Source: Nannocystis punicea (GTDB lineage: Bacteria > Myxococcota_A > Polyangia > Nannocystales > Nannocystaceae). Taken from it: 64,000 bases of DNA. Below, piece by piece: positions 56,809-64,000 of the stretch. The stretch covers positions 11,300,001 through 11,364,000 of the forward strand of contig NZ_CP114040.1 in the NCBI RefSeq assembly GCF_026965555.1, read 5' to 3'. The stretch's first letter is position 1. Each line of letters starts with the position of its first letter. The notes beneath the pieces were generated by a model that saw only the letters and a program-made list of their open reading frames with translations, made no database searches and was not told where the DNA came from. Position numbers and translations under genes: made by a program.

Positions 56809-57274
56809 AGCGCCCGCCCTCGTCAGCGCCACGCTCGCCCAGCTGTACATGCAGCAGGAGCACCTCGAGCAGGCCCGCCGGGTGCTCGCGCGCGTGCTGG
56901 CGGCCGATCCACTGCACGGCCACGCCCTCGTCCTGGCCGAGCGCCTGGCCCACCGCTCGCGCGCGCGCCTCTACGCCGCCTTCCAGCCGGGCCGTGGCGT
57001 CGTCGTCCGCTGGCACGACGCCCCCCCGGACCCCGCCCTGCACCTGATCCTCGCCGTCTTCCGCCCGGTCCCGGCCCTCCCCGGCCGTACGAGCACCTGG
57101 ATCACCTCGGCCCGCTGCCGCGAGCAGGCCGGCGAGCACACCTTCGAGATCGCCGGCGGCCCGCGCCCGAACCCCGCCAGCGCCAGCCTGTGCCTGGCTC
57201 GCCTCGGCGCCGATGGCCTGCAGCTCCTCGCCGTTCACGAGGCGATCTCCTGGCCCACCCCGGCGGGCCCGTAA
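56801..57274 (+). CDS. small protein with one TPR-like motif, hypothetical
   Basis: A 157-residue protein whose start overlaps the end of ribF by eight bases. Residues 8-50 form a TPR-like helix pair (LAQLYMQQEHLEQARRVLAR VL). The rest appears beta-rich (GVVVRWHDAPPDPALHLILA). No signal peptide or family match. Translational coupling to ribF suggests co-expression. A DUF4912-type role is not supported; function unknown. Confidence 0.55.
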   Translation: MSEAPALVSATLAQLYMQQEHLEQARRVLARVLAADPLHGHALVLAERLAHRSRARLYAAFQPGRGVVVRWHDAPPDPALHLILAVFRPVPALPGRTSTWITSARCREQAGEHTFEIAGGPRPNPASASLCLARLGADGLQLLAVHEAISWPTPAGP

Positions 57275-57342
57275 ACGGCCCGCACCGACCCTGAGTGGCG
57301 CGCGGCGAGACTCGGCCTCGATCGCGCCGAGGTAACGGTCGC

Positions 57343-57700
57343 TCGTCGCATCGGCGCCGCGCCTCCGCCCCGACCCGTCGCCCTCTCGCCGCATCGGCGC
57401 CCCTCCCCCGCACCCCCCCCCGTGCCGAGGTCGACCGCCGCTCGAGCCTCGCCGCATCGGCGCCCCTCCCCCGGACGTACCGAAGTAGGCGTCCCGCGCG
57501 GCTCCTCCTCGCTGCATCGGCACCGCCTCCCGACGGCCGCTCGCCGGCGCCCCTCCTGCTCGCCCGCGCCCTCGCTGATCGGGCGCCCCGGGCGTGTCGA
57601 GAACGCCGATCGCCGCATTGGCGCCCCTCCTCCGCACCCCCCGCGTGCCGAGGTCGACCGCCGCTCGAGCCTCGCCGCATCGGCGCCCCTCGCCGGCCCC
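57343..57700. repeat. dispersed direct repeats, core CGCCGCATCGGCGCC, about 62-bp period
   Basis: In the gene-free gap 57275-57827 the core GCATCGGCGCC recurs at 57348, 57391, 57454, 57514 (one change), 57575 (degenerate), 57615 (one change) and 57677. Spacings are 43, 63, 60, 61, 40 and 62. Around most copies CCCCTCC and GTGCCGAGGTCGACCGCCGC are also shared. No start signal or terminator is seen, so this is probably not coding. Confidence 0.8.
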
Positions 57701-57827
57701 GTATTCCCGACCGCTCGCCCGCCCGCGCCCCTGGTGTCGGCGCGCACAACGGCGACGCCTGGGCGGCCCCGTGCGCGCCCGCGGACGCGCGCGCGCCTGG
57801 GAGCCTGTGCTAGTGTCCGGCCCGCTC

Positions 57828-58724
57828 ATGTTTCGCGGAGCACTCACCGCCCTGATCACCCCCATGCGGCGCACCGCCGGCGGCGCGTCCGAGCTCGACG
57901 AGCCCGCGCTGGTCGCCCTGGTCGAGGCGCAGCTCGCCGCGGGGATCCACGGCCTCGTGCCGTGCGGCACCACCGGCGAGGCGTCGACCCTGAGCGTGGG
58001 CGAGCACCTCCGCGTCGTCGAGCTCGTCGTCAAGACCGTGCGCGGGCGCGTCCCCGTGCTCGCCGGCGCCGGCGCCAACGACACCGCCAAGGCCATCGAG
58101 CTGGCGAAGGCCTGCAAGGCCGCCGGGGCCGACGGCACCCTGCAGGTCACTCCTTACTACAACAGGCCGACCCAGGCCGGCCTCGTCGCCCACTTCCGCG
58201 CCGTCGCCGAGGCCAGCGGTCTGCCGGTCGTGGTCTACAACGTGCCCGGGCGGACCGGCTGCGATCTCCAGGCCGAGACCGTCGCCGAGCTGGCCGCCGA
58301 CCCGAAGATCGTCGGCATCAAGGACGCCACCGCCGACCTGAACCGGGCCGCGCGCATGCGCGAGCTGCTGGCCCACCGCCGCGACTTCGCCCTGCTCTCG
58401 GGCGACGACTTCACGGTCTTCCCGTTCCTCGCGCTCGGCGGTCACGGCGTCATCTCGGTCACCTCCAACGTCGCCCCGCAGTGGGTCGCCGCGCTGTGCA
58501 ACGCCGCCGCGGCCGGCCGCTGGGACGACGCCCGCGCCCTGCACGACCGCCACTACCCGCTCGCCCGGGCCCTGTTCGGCCAGCCCAACCCGATCCCGGT
58601 CAAGGCCGCGGTCGCCCTCCAGGGCCGCTGCACCGACGACATCCGCCTCCCGCTCCTCGCCCTCGACCGTCCGAGCCGCGACGGTCTGGCCGACACCCTG
58701 CGCAGCCTCGGCCTGCTGTCCTGA
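57828..58724 (+). CDS. dapA: 4-hydroxy-tetrahydrodipicolinate synthase
   Basis: Condenses pyruvate with aspartate semialdehyde, committing to the lysine/diaminopimelate pathway for peptidoglycan. It has 298 residues, a TIM barrel with the GTTGE phosphate loop (47-51), Y137 and Schiff-base K165 (GIKDAT). The ATG at 57828 gives MFRGALTALITPM; the frame upstream runs through the repeat region. The 3' end carries a 16-bp palindrome that supplies the last two codons and the stop. Confidence 0.97.
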   Translation: MFRGALTALITPMRRTAGGASELDEPALVALVEAQLAAGIHGLVPCGTTGEASTLSVGEHLRVVELVVKTVRGRVPVLAGAGANDTAKAIELAKACKAAGADGTLQVTPYYNRPTQAGLVAHFRAVAEASGLPVVVYNVPGRTGCDLQAETVAELAADPKIVGIKDATADLNRAARMRELLAHRRDFALLSGDDFTVFPFLALGGHGVISVTSNVAPQWVAALCNAAAAGRWDDARALHDRHYPLARALFGQPNPIPVKAAVALQGRCTDDIRLPLLALDRPSRDGLADTLRSLGLLS

Positions 58725-58731
58725 GAGACAG
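58716..58731. repeat. CTGTC-N6-GACAG palindrome at the dapA stop
   Basis: The 16-mer CTGTCCTGAGAGACAG starts on a codon boundary and supplies L-S-stop of dapA. Same family and codon phase as the copies at 49216, 49633, 51465 and 62496. Confidence 0.85.
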
Positions 58732-58760
58732 GTCCCAAAGGCCAGCCTCCTCCCATCACC

Positions 58761-59585
58761 ATGACGACCGAACGCCTCGTCCCCATCAGCATCGTCGGCG
58801 CCCGCGGGCGCATGGGCAAGACTCTCATCCGCGAGATCGTGCTCAGCGACACCATGATCCTCGAGGCGGCAGTCGACCGCGAGGGCGGCGCCGGGCTCGG
58901 CCAGGACGCCGGCCGGCTCGCCGGGCTGCACGACATCGGCGTCACCGTCGTCGACGACCTCCGGCCGCGGCGCAACAGCGTCGTCGTCGACTTCTCGCTG
59001 GCCCCCGCCACCGACGCCAACATCCGCCGCTGCGTCGAGGCCGGCGTGCCCCTGGTGCTCGGCACCACCGGCCTGCAGAAGGCCACCCGCGAGCTGCTGC
59101 GCGAGGCCTCGCGCGAGATCGCCATCGTCAGCGCCGCCAACTTCAGCGTCGGCGTCACCCTGCTGACCAAGATCGCCGGCCTCGTCGCCGGCTCGCTCGG
59201 CGAGAGCTGGGACGCCGAGCTGCTCGAGATCCACCACAGCCACAAGCGCGACGCCCCCTCGGGGACGGCCCTGCGGATCGCCAAGGCCGTCGCCAAGGCC
59301 ACCGGCCGCGACCTCGAGGGCGTCATGCGCACCGACCGGGCCGCCGAGCACGCCCGCCCGCGCGAGCGCGGCGAGATCGGCGTCGCGGCCGTCCGCGGCG
59401 GCGACTCGATCGGCGAGCACACCCTCATGTTCCTCGCCGAGGGCGAGCGGCTCGAGCTGACCCACCGCGCCTTCGACCGGGCGATCTTCGCCCGCGGCGC
59501 CCTGCGAGCCGCCCGCTGGGTGGCCGGCAGGTCGCCGGGTCTCTACACCATGGCCGACGTCATCGGCCTCGGCGACCTCGGCTGA
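58761..59585 (+). CDS. dapB: 4-hydroxy-tetrahydrodipicolinate reductase
   Basis: Reduces the DapA product with NAD(P)H. It has 274 residues. The Rossmann motif GARGRMG is at 13-19, GTTG at 101-104, and the substrate motif EIHHSHKRDAPSGTA at 156-170, with the catalytic His-His/Lys set complete. It follows dapA by 36 bp. Its stop overlaps the start of the next (dehydratase) gene as TGATG, so dapAB and the pigment-like genes are probably co-translated at that point. Confidence 0.97.
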   Translation: MTTERLVPISIVGARGRMGKTLIREIVLSDTMILEAAVDREGGAGLGQDAGRLAGLHDIGVTVVDDLRPRRNSVVVDFSLAPATDANIRRCVEAGVPLVLGTTGLQKATRELLREASREIAIVSAANFSVGVTLLTKIAGLVAGSLGESWDAELLEIHHSHKRDAPSGTALRIAKAVAKATGRDLEGVMRTDRAAEHARPRERGEIGVAAVRGGDSIGEHTLMFLAEGERLELTHRAFDRAIFARGALRAARWVAGRSPGLYTMADVIGLGDLG

Positions 59586-59968
59586 TGCGCGACCGCTTCG
59601 ACCTCGAGCTGGTGCGCCGCAGCAGCTCCGCCAGCGGCGAGCTCGCGACCTTCGCCGTCGGCGTCCCGGCCGACCTGCTCTATTTCGCGGGCCACTTCCC
59701 GGGCGAGCCGGTGCTGCCGGGGGTGGCCCAATTGGTCGCCCTCGTGCTCGACCGGGTGCGGGCGCTGTGGCCCGAGCTGGGCGAGCCGACGCGGGTCGGC
59801 AGGCTCAAATTCAAGCAGCCGATCGCCCCCGGCGACGCGCTGGAGCTCACCGTCGAGCTCGAGCGCGGCGAGGAGGCGCCGCGGGTGCACTTCCAGATCG
59901 ATCGCGAAGGCCAGGCCTGCACCGTGGGGGTCATGACCTTTGCCACGGCGGCCGAGTCGCAGGCTTGA
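59585..59968 (+). CDS. ApeI-like 3-hydroxyacyl-ACP dehydratase (hotdog)
   Basis: A 127-residue hotdog-fold protein with the FabA/FabZ active-site motif HFPGEPVLPG (37-46; catalytic-type H37). The segment VGRLKFKQPIAPGDALELTV is the typical second half. In aryl-polyene clusters the small dehydratase ApeI has this size and motif. It starts at the ATG overlapping the dapB stop and lies just before the halogenase-family gene. Assignment to pigment synthesis is by context. Confidence 0.8.
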   Translation: MRDRFDLELVRRSSSASGELATFAVGVPADLLYFAGHFPGEPVLPGVAQLVALVLDRVRALWPELGEPTRVGRLKFKQPIAPGDALELTVELERGEEAPRVHFQIDREGQACTVGVMTFATAAESQA

Positions 59969-60014
59969 GCGCCGGCGCCGTCCATCGGCTATGTCATCAC
60001 CTCCCGGAGGACTT

Positions 60015-61613
60015 GTGGAAGCAGTTCGAACCGTCGACGTCGCCGTGCTGGGCGGCGGCCTCGCAGGCAATCTGATCGCCCGTCAACTCCGCCGCCAGGT
60101 CCCCGGCCTGTCGGTCGCGCTGTTCGAGAAGAGCACCCAGGGGTCCTTCAAGGTCGGCGAGTCCTCCGTCGAGATCGCCGGCAACTATCTCACCCGCCGG
60201 CTCGGCCTCACCTCGTATCTCTACCAGCACCAGCTGCCCAAGAACGGCCTCCGCTTCTTCTTCGACACCCCCGAGAAGAACGCCGACCTGTTCAGCATGA
60301 CCGAGCTCGGCAGCCGCCACCTGCTGCGCCTGCCCTCGTTCCAGCTCGACCGGGCCCGCCTCGAGACCGACCTCTTGCGCATGAACCGGGACGCCGGCGT
60401 CGACATCCACGTCGGCGCCAAGGCCCACGACCTCGCGCTGTCGCCGGCCACCGACGCCGGCCCCGGCATGCACGAGTTCACCGTCACCGAGGGCGAGCAG
60501 CAGACCCGGTGGCGCTGCAAGTGGCTGATCGACGCCAGCGGCCGCGCCAGCCTGGTCGCCCGCGACCAGGAGCTGCGCGTCCCGACCGACCTGCCGATCA
60601 GCGCCGTCTGGGGCCGGTTCCGCGGCCACGCCGACATGGACGACATGGGCCCGCCGGAATTCCGGGCCCGCGTGCAGCACACCGCCCGTTTCCTCAGCAC
60701 CACGCACTTCTGCTACCCCGGCTACTGGATCTGGTTCATCCCGCTGGGCCAGGAAGTGATGAGCGTCGGCTGGGTCGGCGAGAAGGCCCAGTTCAGCGAC
60801 GCCTGGCGCAAGCCCGAGGGCTTCCTCGAGTTCCTCAAGGGCCACCGGGCCGTGTGGGACCTCCTGCGCGGCGGCGAGGCCGAGCTCATCGACATCCTCT
60901 CGTACAAGCAGCTGGCCTACGGCACCAAGCGGTTCTTCCGCGGCGAGGACCGGTGGTTCCTCCTCGGCGAGGCCGCCGCCTTCACCGACCCCTTCTACAG
61001 CCCCGGCAGCGACTTCATCTCGATCGAGAGCGACTTCATCGTCGACATGATCGCCCGCGACGCCGCCGGCGAGAGCCGCGCCGACATCGCCGACCGCTCG
61101 AACACCTACGACGAGTTCATGCAGTTCCGGTTCGCCGCCACCGTGCTGCTCTACCGCGACCTGTACTCGGTGCTGGGCAGCTACGAGCTGCTGAAGCTCA
61201 AGTGGGACTTCGACATCGCCTGCTACTACAACCTGTGGGCGGCGCCGTTCTTCACCGACCAGCACCTCGACCTGCGCTACTTGAAGGGCGAGCTGCGGCG
61301 CAAGGACTTCGTGCTCCAGGGCCTGGAGACCTTCGCCCGCTTCTTCAAGCAGATCGAGGGCGAGATGCACGCCCGCGGCGGTTACTACCGCAAGAACCTC
61401 GGTCACTTCTGCTACCAGCTCGACCTGGTCGACTTCATGGACGACATGTTCGCGCCGCGGCCGCGGCGGCAGGTGATGCGCACCACAGAGGCGATCTTCA
61501 ACGGCACCCGCGACCGCGGCCTCGCCATCTTGCAGGAGCTGGGGGTCGTGCCGACGCGTGACGCCCCCTCCCTGCCCCTGTACGAGTTCATGCTCCAAGA
61601 CCCCCTCGCCTGA
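60015..61613 (+). CDS. flavin-dependent halogenase-family oxidoreductase
   Basis: A 532-residue FAD protein. The dinucleotide motif GGGLAG (13-18) and KVGES (46-50) bind FAD. The halogenase signature WxWxIP is present as WIWFIP (238-243), and GEAAAFTDPFYSPGSDF (about 319-334) closes the FAD site. I chose the GTG at 60015, which has GGAGG six bases upstream, over the ATG at 59991. Such genes occur in xanthomonadin and some flexirubin/aryl-polyene clusters, where they can halogenate the aryl head, although not all are active. I cannot place the catalytic Lys with certainty. Confidence 0.8.
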   Translation: MEAVRTVDVAVLGGGLAGNLIARQLRRQVPGLSVALFEKSTQGSFKVGESSVEIAGNYLTRRLGLTSYLYQHQLPKNGLRFFFDTPEKNADLFSMTELGSRHLLRLPSFQLDRARLETDLLRMNRDAGVDIHVGAKAHDLALSPATDAGPGMHEFTVTEGEQQTRWRCKWLIDASGRASLVARDQELRVPTDLPISAVWGRFRGHADMDDMGPPEFRARVQHTARFLSTTHFCYPGYWIWFIPLGQEVMSVGWVGEKAQFSDAWRKPEGFLEFLKGHRAVWDLLRGGEAELIDILSYKQLAYGTKRFFRGEDRWFLLGEAAAFTDPFYSPGSDFISIESDFIVDMIARDAAGESRADIADRSNTYDEFMQFRFAATVLLYRDLYSVLGSYELLKLKWDFDIACYYNLWAAPFFTDQHLDLRYLKGELRRKDFVLQGLETFARFFKQIEGEMHARGGYYRKNLGHFCYQLDLVDFMDDMFAPRPRRQVMRTTEAIFNGTRDRGLAILQELGVVPTRDAPSLPLYEFMLQDPLA

Positions 61614-61732
61614 GCCGGCCGCGCCTGCCGCTTCGTCAGGCCTCCGGGCCCCGAAGCGGCGCGCCGAGCCCCCCGGCGAGCGCCTTTACCTCCCCGGGCC
61701 CTGCAAGTACCATTCGCCGAACGACCCCCAGC

Positions 61733-62002
61733 ATGACGCGCGCGGAAATCTACAATCGGATCGTCGGGATCCTGGTCAAGAGCTTCGAGCTCGACCCGAA
61801 CGACATCCGCCCCGAATCCCGGCTCTTCGAGGACCTCGACCTCGACAGCATCGACGCCATCGACATGTTCGTCGAGCTCCACGATGTCACCGGCCGCCGG
61901 ATCGACGTCCAGGTCGCGCGGAAGATCCGCACCGTCGAGGACATCGTCAAGCTCGTCGAGTCCGAGCTCGCCAGCGCCAGCGTGCCGCCGACCCAGGAGT
62001 GA
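61733..62002 (+). CDS. acyl carrier protein
   Basis: An 89-residue carrier. The phosphopantetheine site is S39 in LDLDSIDAIDM; the helices around it are acidic as usual (FEDLDLD). ApeE/F-type carriers in aryl-polyene clusters have the same size. It starts 119 bp after the halogenase gene and ends 7 bp before the second dehydratase. It would hold the growing polyene chain. Confidence 0.9.
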   Translation: MTRAEIYNRIVGILVKSFELDPNDIRPESRLFEDLDLDSIDAIDMFVELHDVTGRRIDVQVARKIRTVEDIVKLVESELASASVPPTQE

Positions 62003-62009
62003 CGGGCCC

Positions 62010-62552
62010 GTGGCCTTCCCGCCGCTCGACGAGATCTTGCCGCATCGGCCGCCGATGCTGCTGCTCGACGCGCTCACGGCGGCCGAGGTCGAGTCGGTGA
62101 CCTGCAGCGCCACGGTGCGGGCGGGCGCCCCGTTCGTCGACGGGGAGCGGGTCTCCTCGCTCATCGCCCTCGAGTACTTCGCCCAGGCGGTCGCCGCCCT
62201 GTTCGCCTACAAGGCCCGCGGCGGCGGCGGCGGGCCGTTCCGCGGCCTCTTGCTCGGCGCCCGCGACCTCGAGCTCGCGGTCACGCACCTGCGCGTCGGC
62301 GACGTCCTCGACGTCCACTGCCGCGAGCAGTGGGCCAGCGGTCCGGTCGCCCAGTACCACTGCCTCCTGTCGCGCGGCGACGAGCGGCTGGCCACTGGCG
62401 CAGTCACCGTCCTGCGCGGCGACCCGGCCGAGCTCGCCGCGGCCTCGCCCGCCGCCGGGTCGTCCGACCTGTCCTCCGGGCCATCCGGGAGCGACCTGTC
62501 CTCCGGGACAGCCGGCGGCCCTCGCCTCGACCTCGTGGAGCCCGCGTCATGA
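62010..62552 (+). CDS. ApeP-like beta-hydroxyacyl-ACP dehydratase
   Basis: A 180-residue hotdog protein. The N-terminus has PPLDEILPHRPPMLLLDALT and the central helix ALEYFAQAVAALFAYKARG, typical of the ApeP/FabZ-like dehydratases of aryl-polyene clusters. The start is GTG at 62010. The C-terminal 30 residues read SSDLSSGPSGSDLSSGTAGG and are encoded by two copies of GACCTGTCCTCCGGG, one within a CTGTC-N6-GACAG palindrome, so the tail looks acquired. It overlaps the ketosynthase gene by four bases (ATGA). Confidence 0.8.
   Translation: MAFPPLDEILPHRPPMLLLDALTAAEVESVTCSATVRAGAPFVDGERVSSLIALEYFAQAVAALFAYKARGGGGGPFRGLLLGARDLELAVTHLRVGDVLDVHCREQWASGPVAQYHCLLSRGDERLATGAVTVLRGDPAELAAASPAAGSSDLSSGPSGSDLSSGTAGGPRLDLVEPAS
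62496..62511. repeat. CTGTC-N6-GACAG palindrome in the dehydratase tail
   Basis: The 16-mer CTGTCCTCCGGGACAG starts on a codon boundary and reads L-S-S-G-T. A diverged copy (CTGTCCTCCGGGCCAT) lies 27 bp upstream at 62469. Confidence 0.85.
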
Positions 62553-63781
62553 ACCCGCGTCGTGTCGTCATCACCGGCGTCGGCATCGTCTGCCCGATCG
62601 GCCACAACTTCTCCGAGGTCGACGCCGCGCTGCGGAGCGGCCGGCACGGCATCGTCGCCATGCCCGAGTGGGACCGCGTCGGCGAGATGCGGACCCGCCT
62701 GGCCGGCGTCGTCAGCGGCCTCGACCTCGAGCGCCGCTGGCACCGCAAGAAGGTCCGCACCATGGGCCGCGTCGCCCTGCTGGCCGCCTACAGCGCCGAG
62801 CAGGCGCTGGCCGACGCCAGGCTCGACGAGGAGACCCTCGGCTCGGGCGTCACCGGCCTGTCGTACGGCTCCAATTCGGGCTCGTCCGAGGCGCTGGCGG
62901 AGTTCTGCACCACCCTGCTCACCACCATGAGCATGAAGGGCCTGCAGTCGACCAGCTACCTCAAGTTCATGCCGCACACCTGCGCCGCCAACCTGGCCCA
63001 GTTCTTCGGCATCCGCGGCCGCGTGGTCCCGGTGACCTCGGCCTGCGCCAGCGGGGCCCAGGCGATCGGCAGCGCCTACGAGGCGGTCAAGTACGGCCTG
63101 CAGGACGTCATGGTCGCCGGCGGCGCCGACGAGATGCACTACACGACCGCGGTCACCTTCGACCTGATGTTCGCCACCTCGACGAACTACAACGACCGCC
63201 CGGACCTCAGCCCGCGGCCGTTCGACGCCAAGCGCGACGGCCTGGTCGTCGGCGAGGGGGCCGCCACCGTCGTGCTCGAGTCGTACGAGCGGGCGCGCGA
63301 GCGCGGGGCCACGATCTACGCCGAGATCCTCGGCTACGGCACCAACTGCGACGGCCTCCACATCACCGCCCCCTCCGAGCAGGGCATGCGCGAGGCCATG
63401 CGCCGCTCCCTGCGCGACGCGGGCCTGGCCCCCGACCGCGTCGACTACGTCAACGCCCACGGCACCGCCACCGACATCGGTGACGTGGCCGAGAGCAACG
63501 CCACCCGCGAAGTGTTCGGCCGCCCGGTCGCAGTGTCGTCGACCAAGAGCTATACCGGCCACACCATGGGCGCCTGCGGGCCGATCGAGGCCGCCTTCTC
63601 GGTCGCCATGCTGCAGGGCGGCTTCCTGGCGCCGACGCGCAACCTCGTCGAGGTCGACCCCCGCTGCGCCGACCTCGACTACGTGCGTGAGGTCCGTGAC
63701 GTCCGGCCGGCGGTGATCATGAGCAACAACTTCGCCTTCGGCGGCGTCAACACGAGCCTCCTCTTCGGCCGGGTCGACTGA
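62549..63781 (+). CDS. beta-ketoacyl-ACP synthase, ApeO/FabF type
   Basis: A 410-residue condensing enzyme that extends the acyl chain by two carbons. The catalytic triad is complete: C166 (TSACASG), H304 (NAHGTATDIGD) and H338 (KSYTGHTMG, with K333). The N-terminus MNPRRVVITGVGIVCPIG is typical of type II KS. It is coupled by ATGA to the dehydratase and followed by an acyltransferase gene, an order seen in aryl-polyene clusters. Confidence 0.9.
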   Translation: MNPRRVVITGVGIVCPIGHNFSEVDAALRSGRHGIVAMPEWDRVGEMRTRLAGVVSGLDLERRWHRKKVRTMGRVALLAAYSAEQALADARLDEETLGSGVTGLSYGSNSGSSEALAEFCTTLLTTMSMKGLQSTSYLKFMPHTCAANLAQFFGIRGRVVPVTSACASGAQAIGSAYEAVKYGLQDVMVAGGADEMHYTTAVTFDLMFATSTNYNDRPDLSPRPFDAKRDGLVVGEGAATVVLESYERARERGATIYAEILGYGTNCDGLHITAPSEQGMREAMRRSLRDAGLAPDRVDYVNAHGTATDIGDVAESNATREVFGRPVAVSSTKSYTGHTMGACGPIEAAFSVAMLQGGFLAPTRNLVEVDPRCADLDYVREVRDVRPAVIMSNNFAFGGVNTSLLFGRVD

Positions 63782-63862
63782 ACCGGCCGCGGGCGCACGC
63801 CCAGCGAGGCGCGCCTTTGCCCTCGCGCCTCCTTCCCCCGGCCATCAGGCAGTCCCCTCGCC

Positions 63863-64000
63863 GTGCCCAAGTTCCTGCGCATCCCCCTGAGCGGCTTCGC
63901 GTTCATCGGCTTCTTCTCGTTCGGCTGCATCGCCGGCTGGCTGGCTCTGCCGATCCTGGCGATGTGGCCCGGCAGCCCGGAGGCCAAGCGGCGCCGGATC
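63863..64000 (+). CDS. N-terminus of a membrane acyltransferase (LPLAT family), truncated by the window edge
   Basis: Only the first 46 residues are present, from the GTG at 63863. They contain one membrane helix (RIPLSGFAFIGFFSFGCIAG, residues 6-25) followed by PGSPEAKRRRI, the pattern at the start of lysophospholipid-type acyltransferases such as ApeD. Such enzymes are standard members of aryl-polyene clusters. The catalytic HX4D box lies beyond the window, so the call rests on the N-terminus and context. Confidence 0.6.
   Translation, partial: MPKFLRIPLSGFAFIGFFSFGCIAGWLALPILAMWPGSPEAKRRRI

Noticed and set aside
57343..57700. CRISPR array at the regularly spaced repeats
   Set aside because: Cores are too short and variable, spacers share sequence with each other, spacing is irregular, and no cas genes are near.

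Overview
The window is high-GC DNA from a Gram-negative bacterium, most likely a myxobacterium (Myxococcota, the former Deltaproteobacteria). The evidence is the Gram-negative style of the translation and RNA polymerase clusters, many lipoproteins and an OmpA/TSP3 envelope operon. Three consecutive bactofilin genes also resemble the Myxococcus bacNOP set. No plasmid, phage or insertion sequence is visible. The genus is not determined; a Nannocystis- or Haliangium-like lineage is only a guess.

Bases 1-33,100 are one long block of housekeeping genes on the minus strand. In transcription order it begins with a sigma70-type promoter and a tRNA cluster (Thr-TGT, Tyr-GTA, Gly-TCC, Thr-GGT). There follow tuf copy 2, rpmG, tRNA-Trp, secE-nusG-rplK-rplA-rplJ-rplL and rpoB-rpoC. 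A second promoter precedes rpsL-rpsG-fusA-tuf copy 1, then the S10, spc and alpha operons run through to rplQ and a strong terminator. Gene order is the classical bacterial one with two clear losses: rplC (L3) is absent between rpsJ and rplD, and rpsN (S14) is absent between rplE and rpsH. The initiation factor gene infA is in its usual place but its protein is divergent.

Bases 33,300-38,100 carry two minus-strand lipoprotein genes (TPR and HEAT repeat) and the three-gene bactofilin operon, separated by a strong terminator. Bases 38,200-46,700 carry gshA (plant/alphaproteobacterial type), a strange acidic protein built around repeated RRxS motifs, alaS, two small genes, and an RlmI-type 23S rRNA methyltransferase. 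Bases 46,800-55,100 hold an isolated GspE/GspF (type II secretion/type IV pilus-like) pair. The GspE protein has lost the Walker A lysine and the His box. After it come an OMP, an OmpA/TSP3 lipoprotein and a DUF4398-like lipoprotein in one operon, then two more lipoproteins.

Bases 55,800-64,000 hold ribF, a small TPR protein and dapA-dapB (lysine/peptidoglycan precursor pathway). Coupled to dapB starts an aryl-polyene/xanthomonadin-like set: hotdog dehydratase, flavin-dependent halogenase family protein, acyl carrier protein, second dehydratase, ketosynthase and the start of a membrane acyltransferase. The cluster runs off the right edge and probably makes a (possibly halogenated) polyene pigment.

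The accessory half (39-63 kb) also contains several unexplained repeat families. A 16-bp palindrome CTGTC-N6-GACAG occurs five times, always in the same codon phase. CATG-centred palindromes fill two convergent intergenic spacers. Two different GC-rich degenerate repeat arrays occupy the long gaps on either side of ribF.
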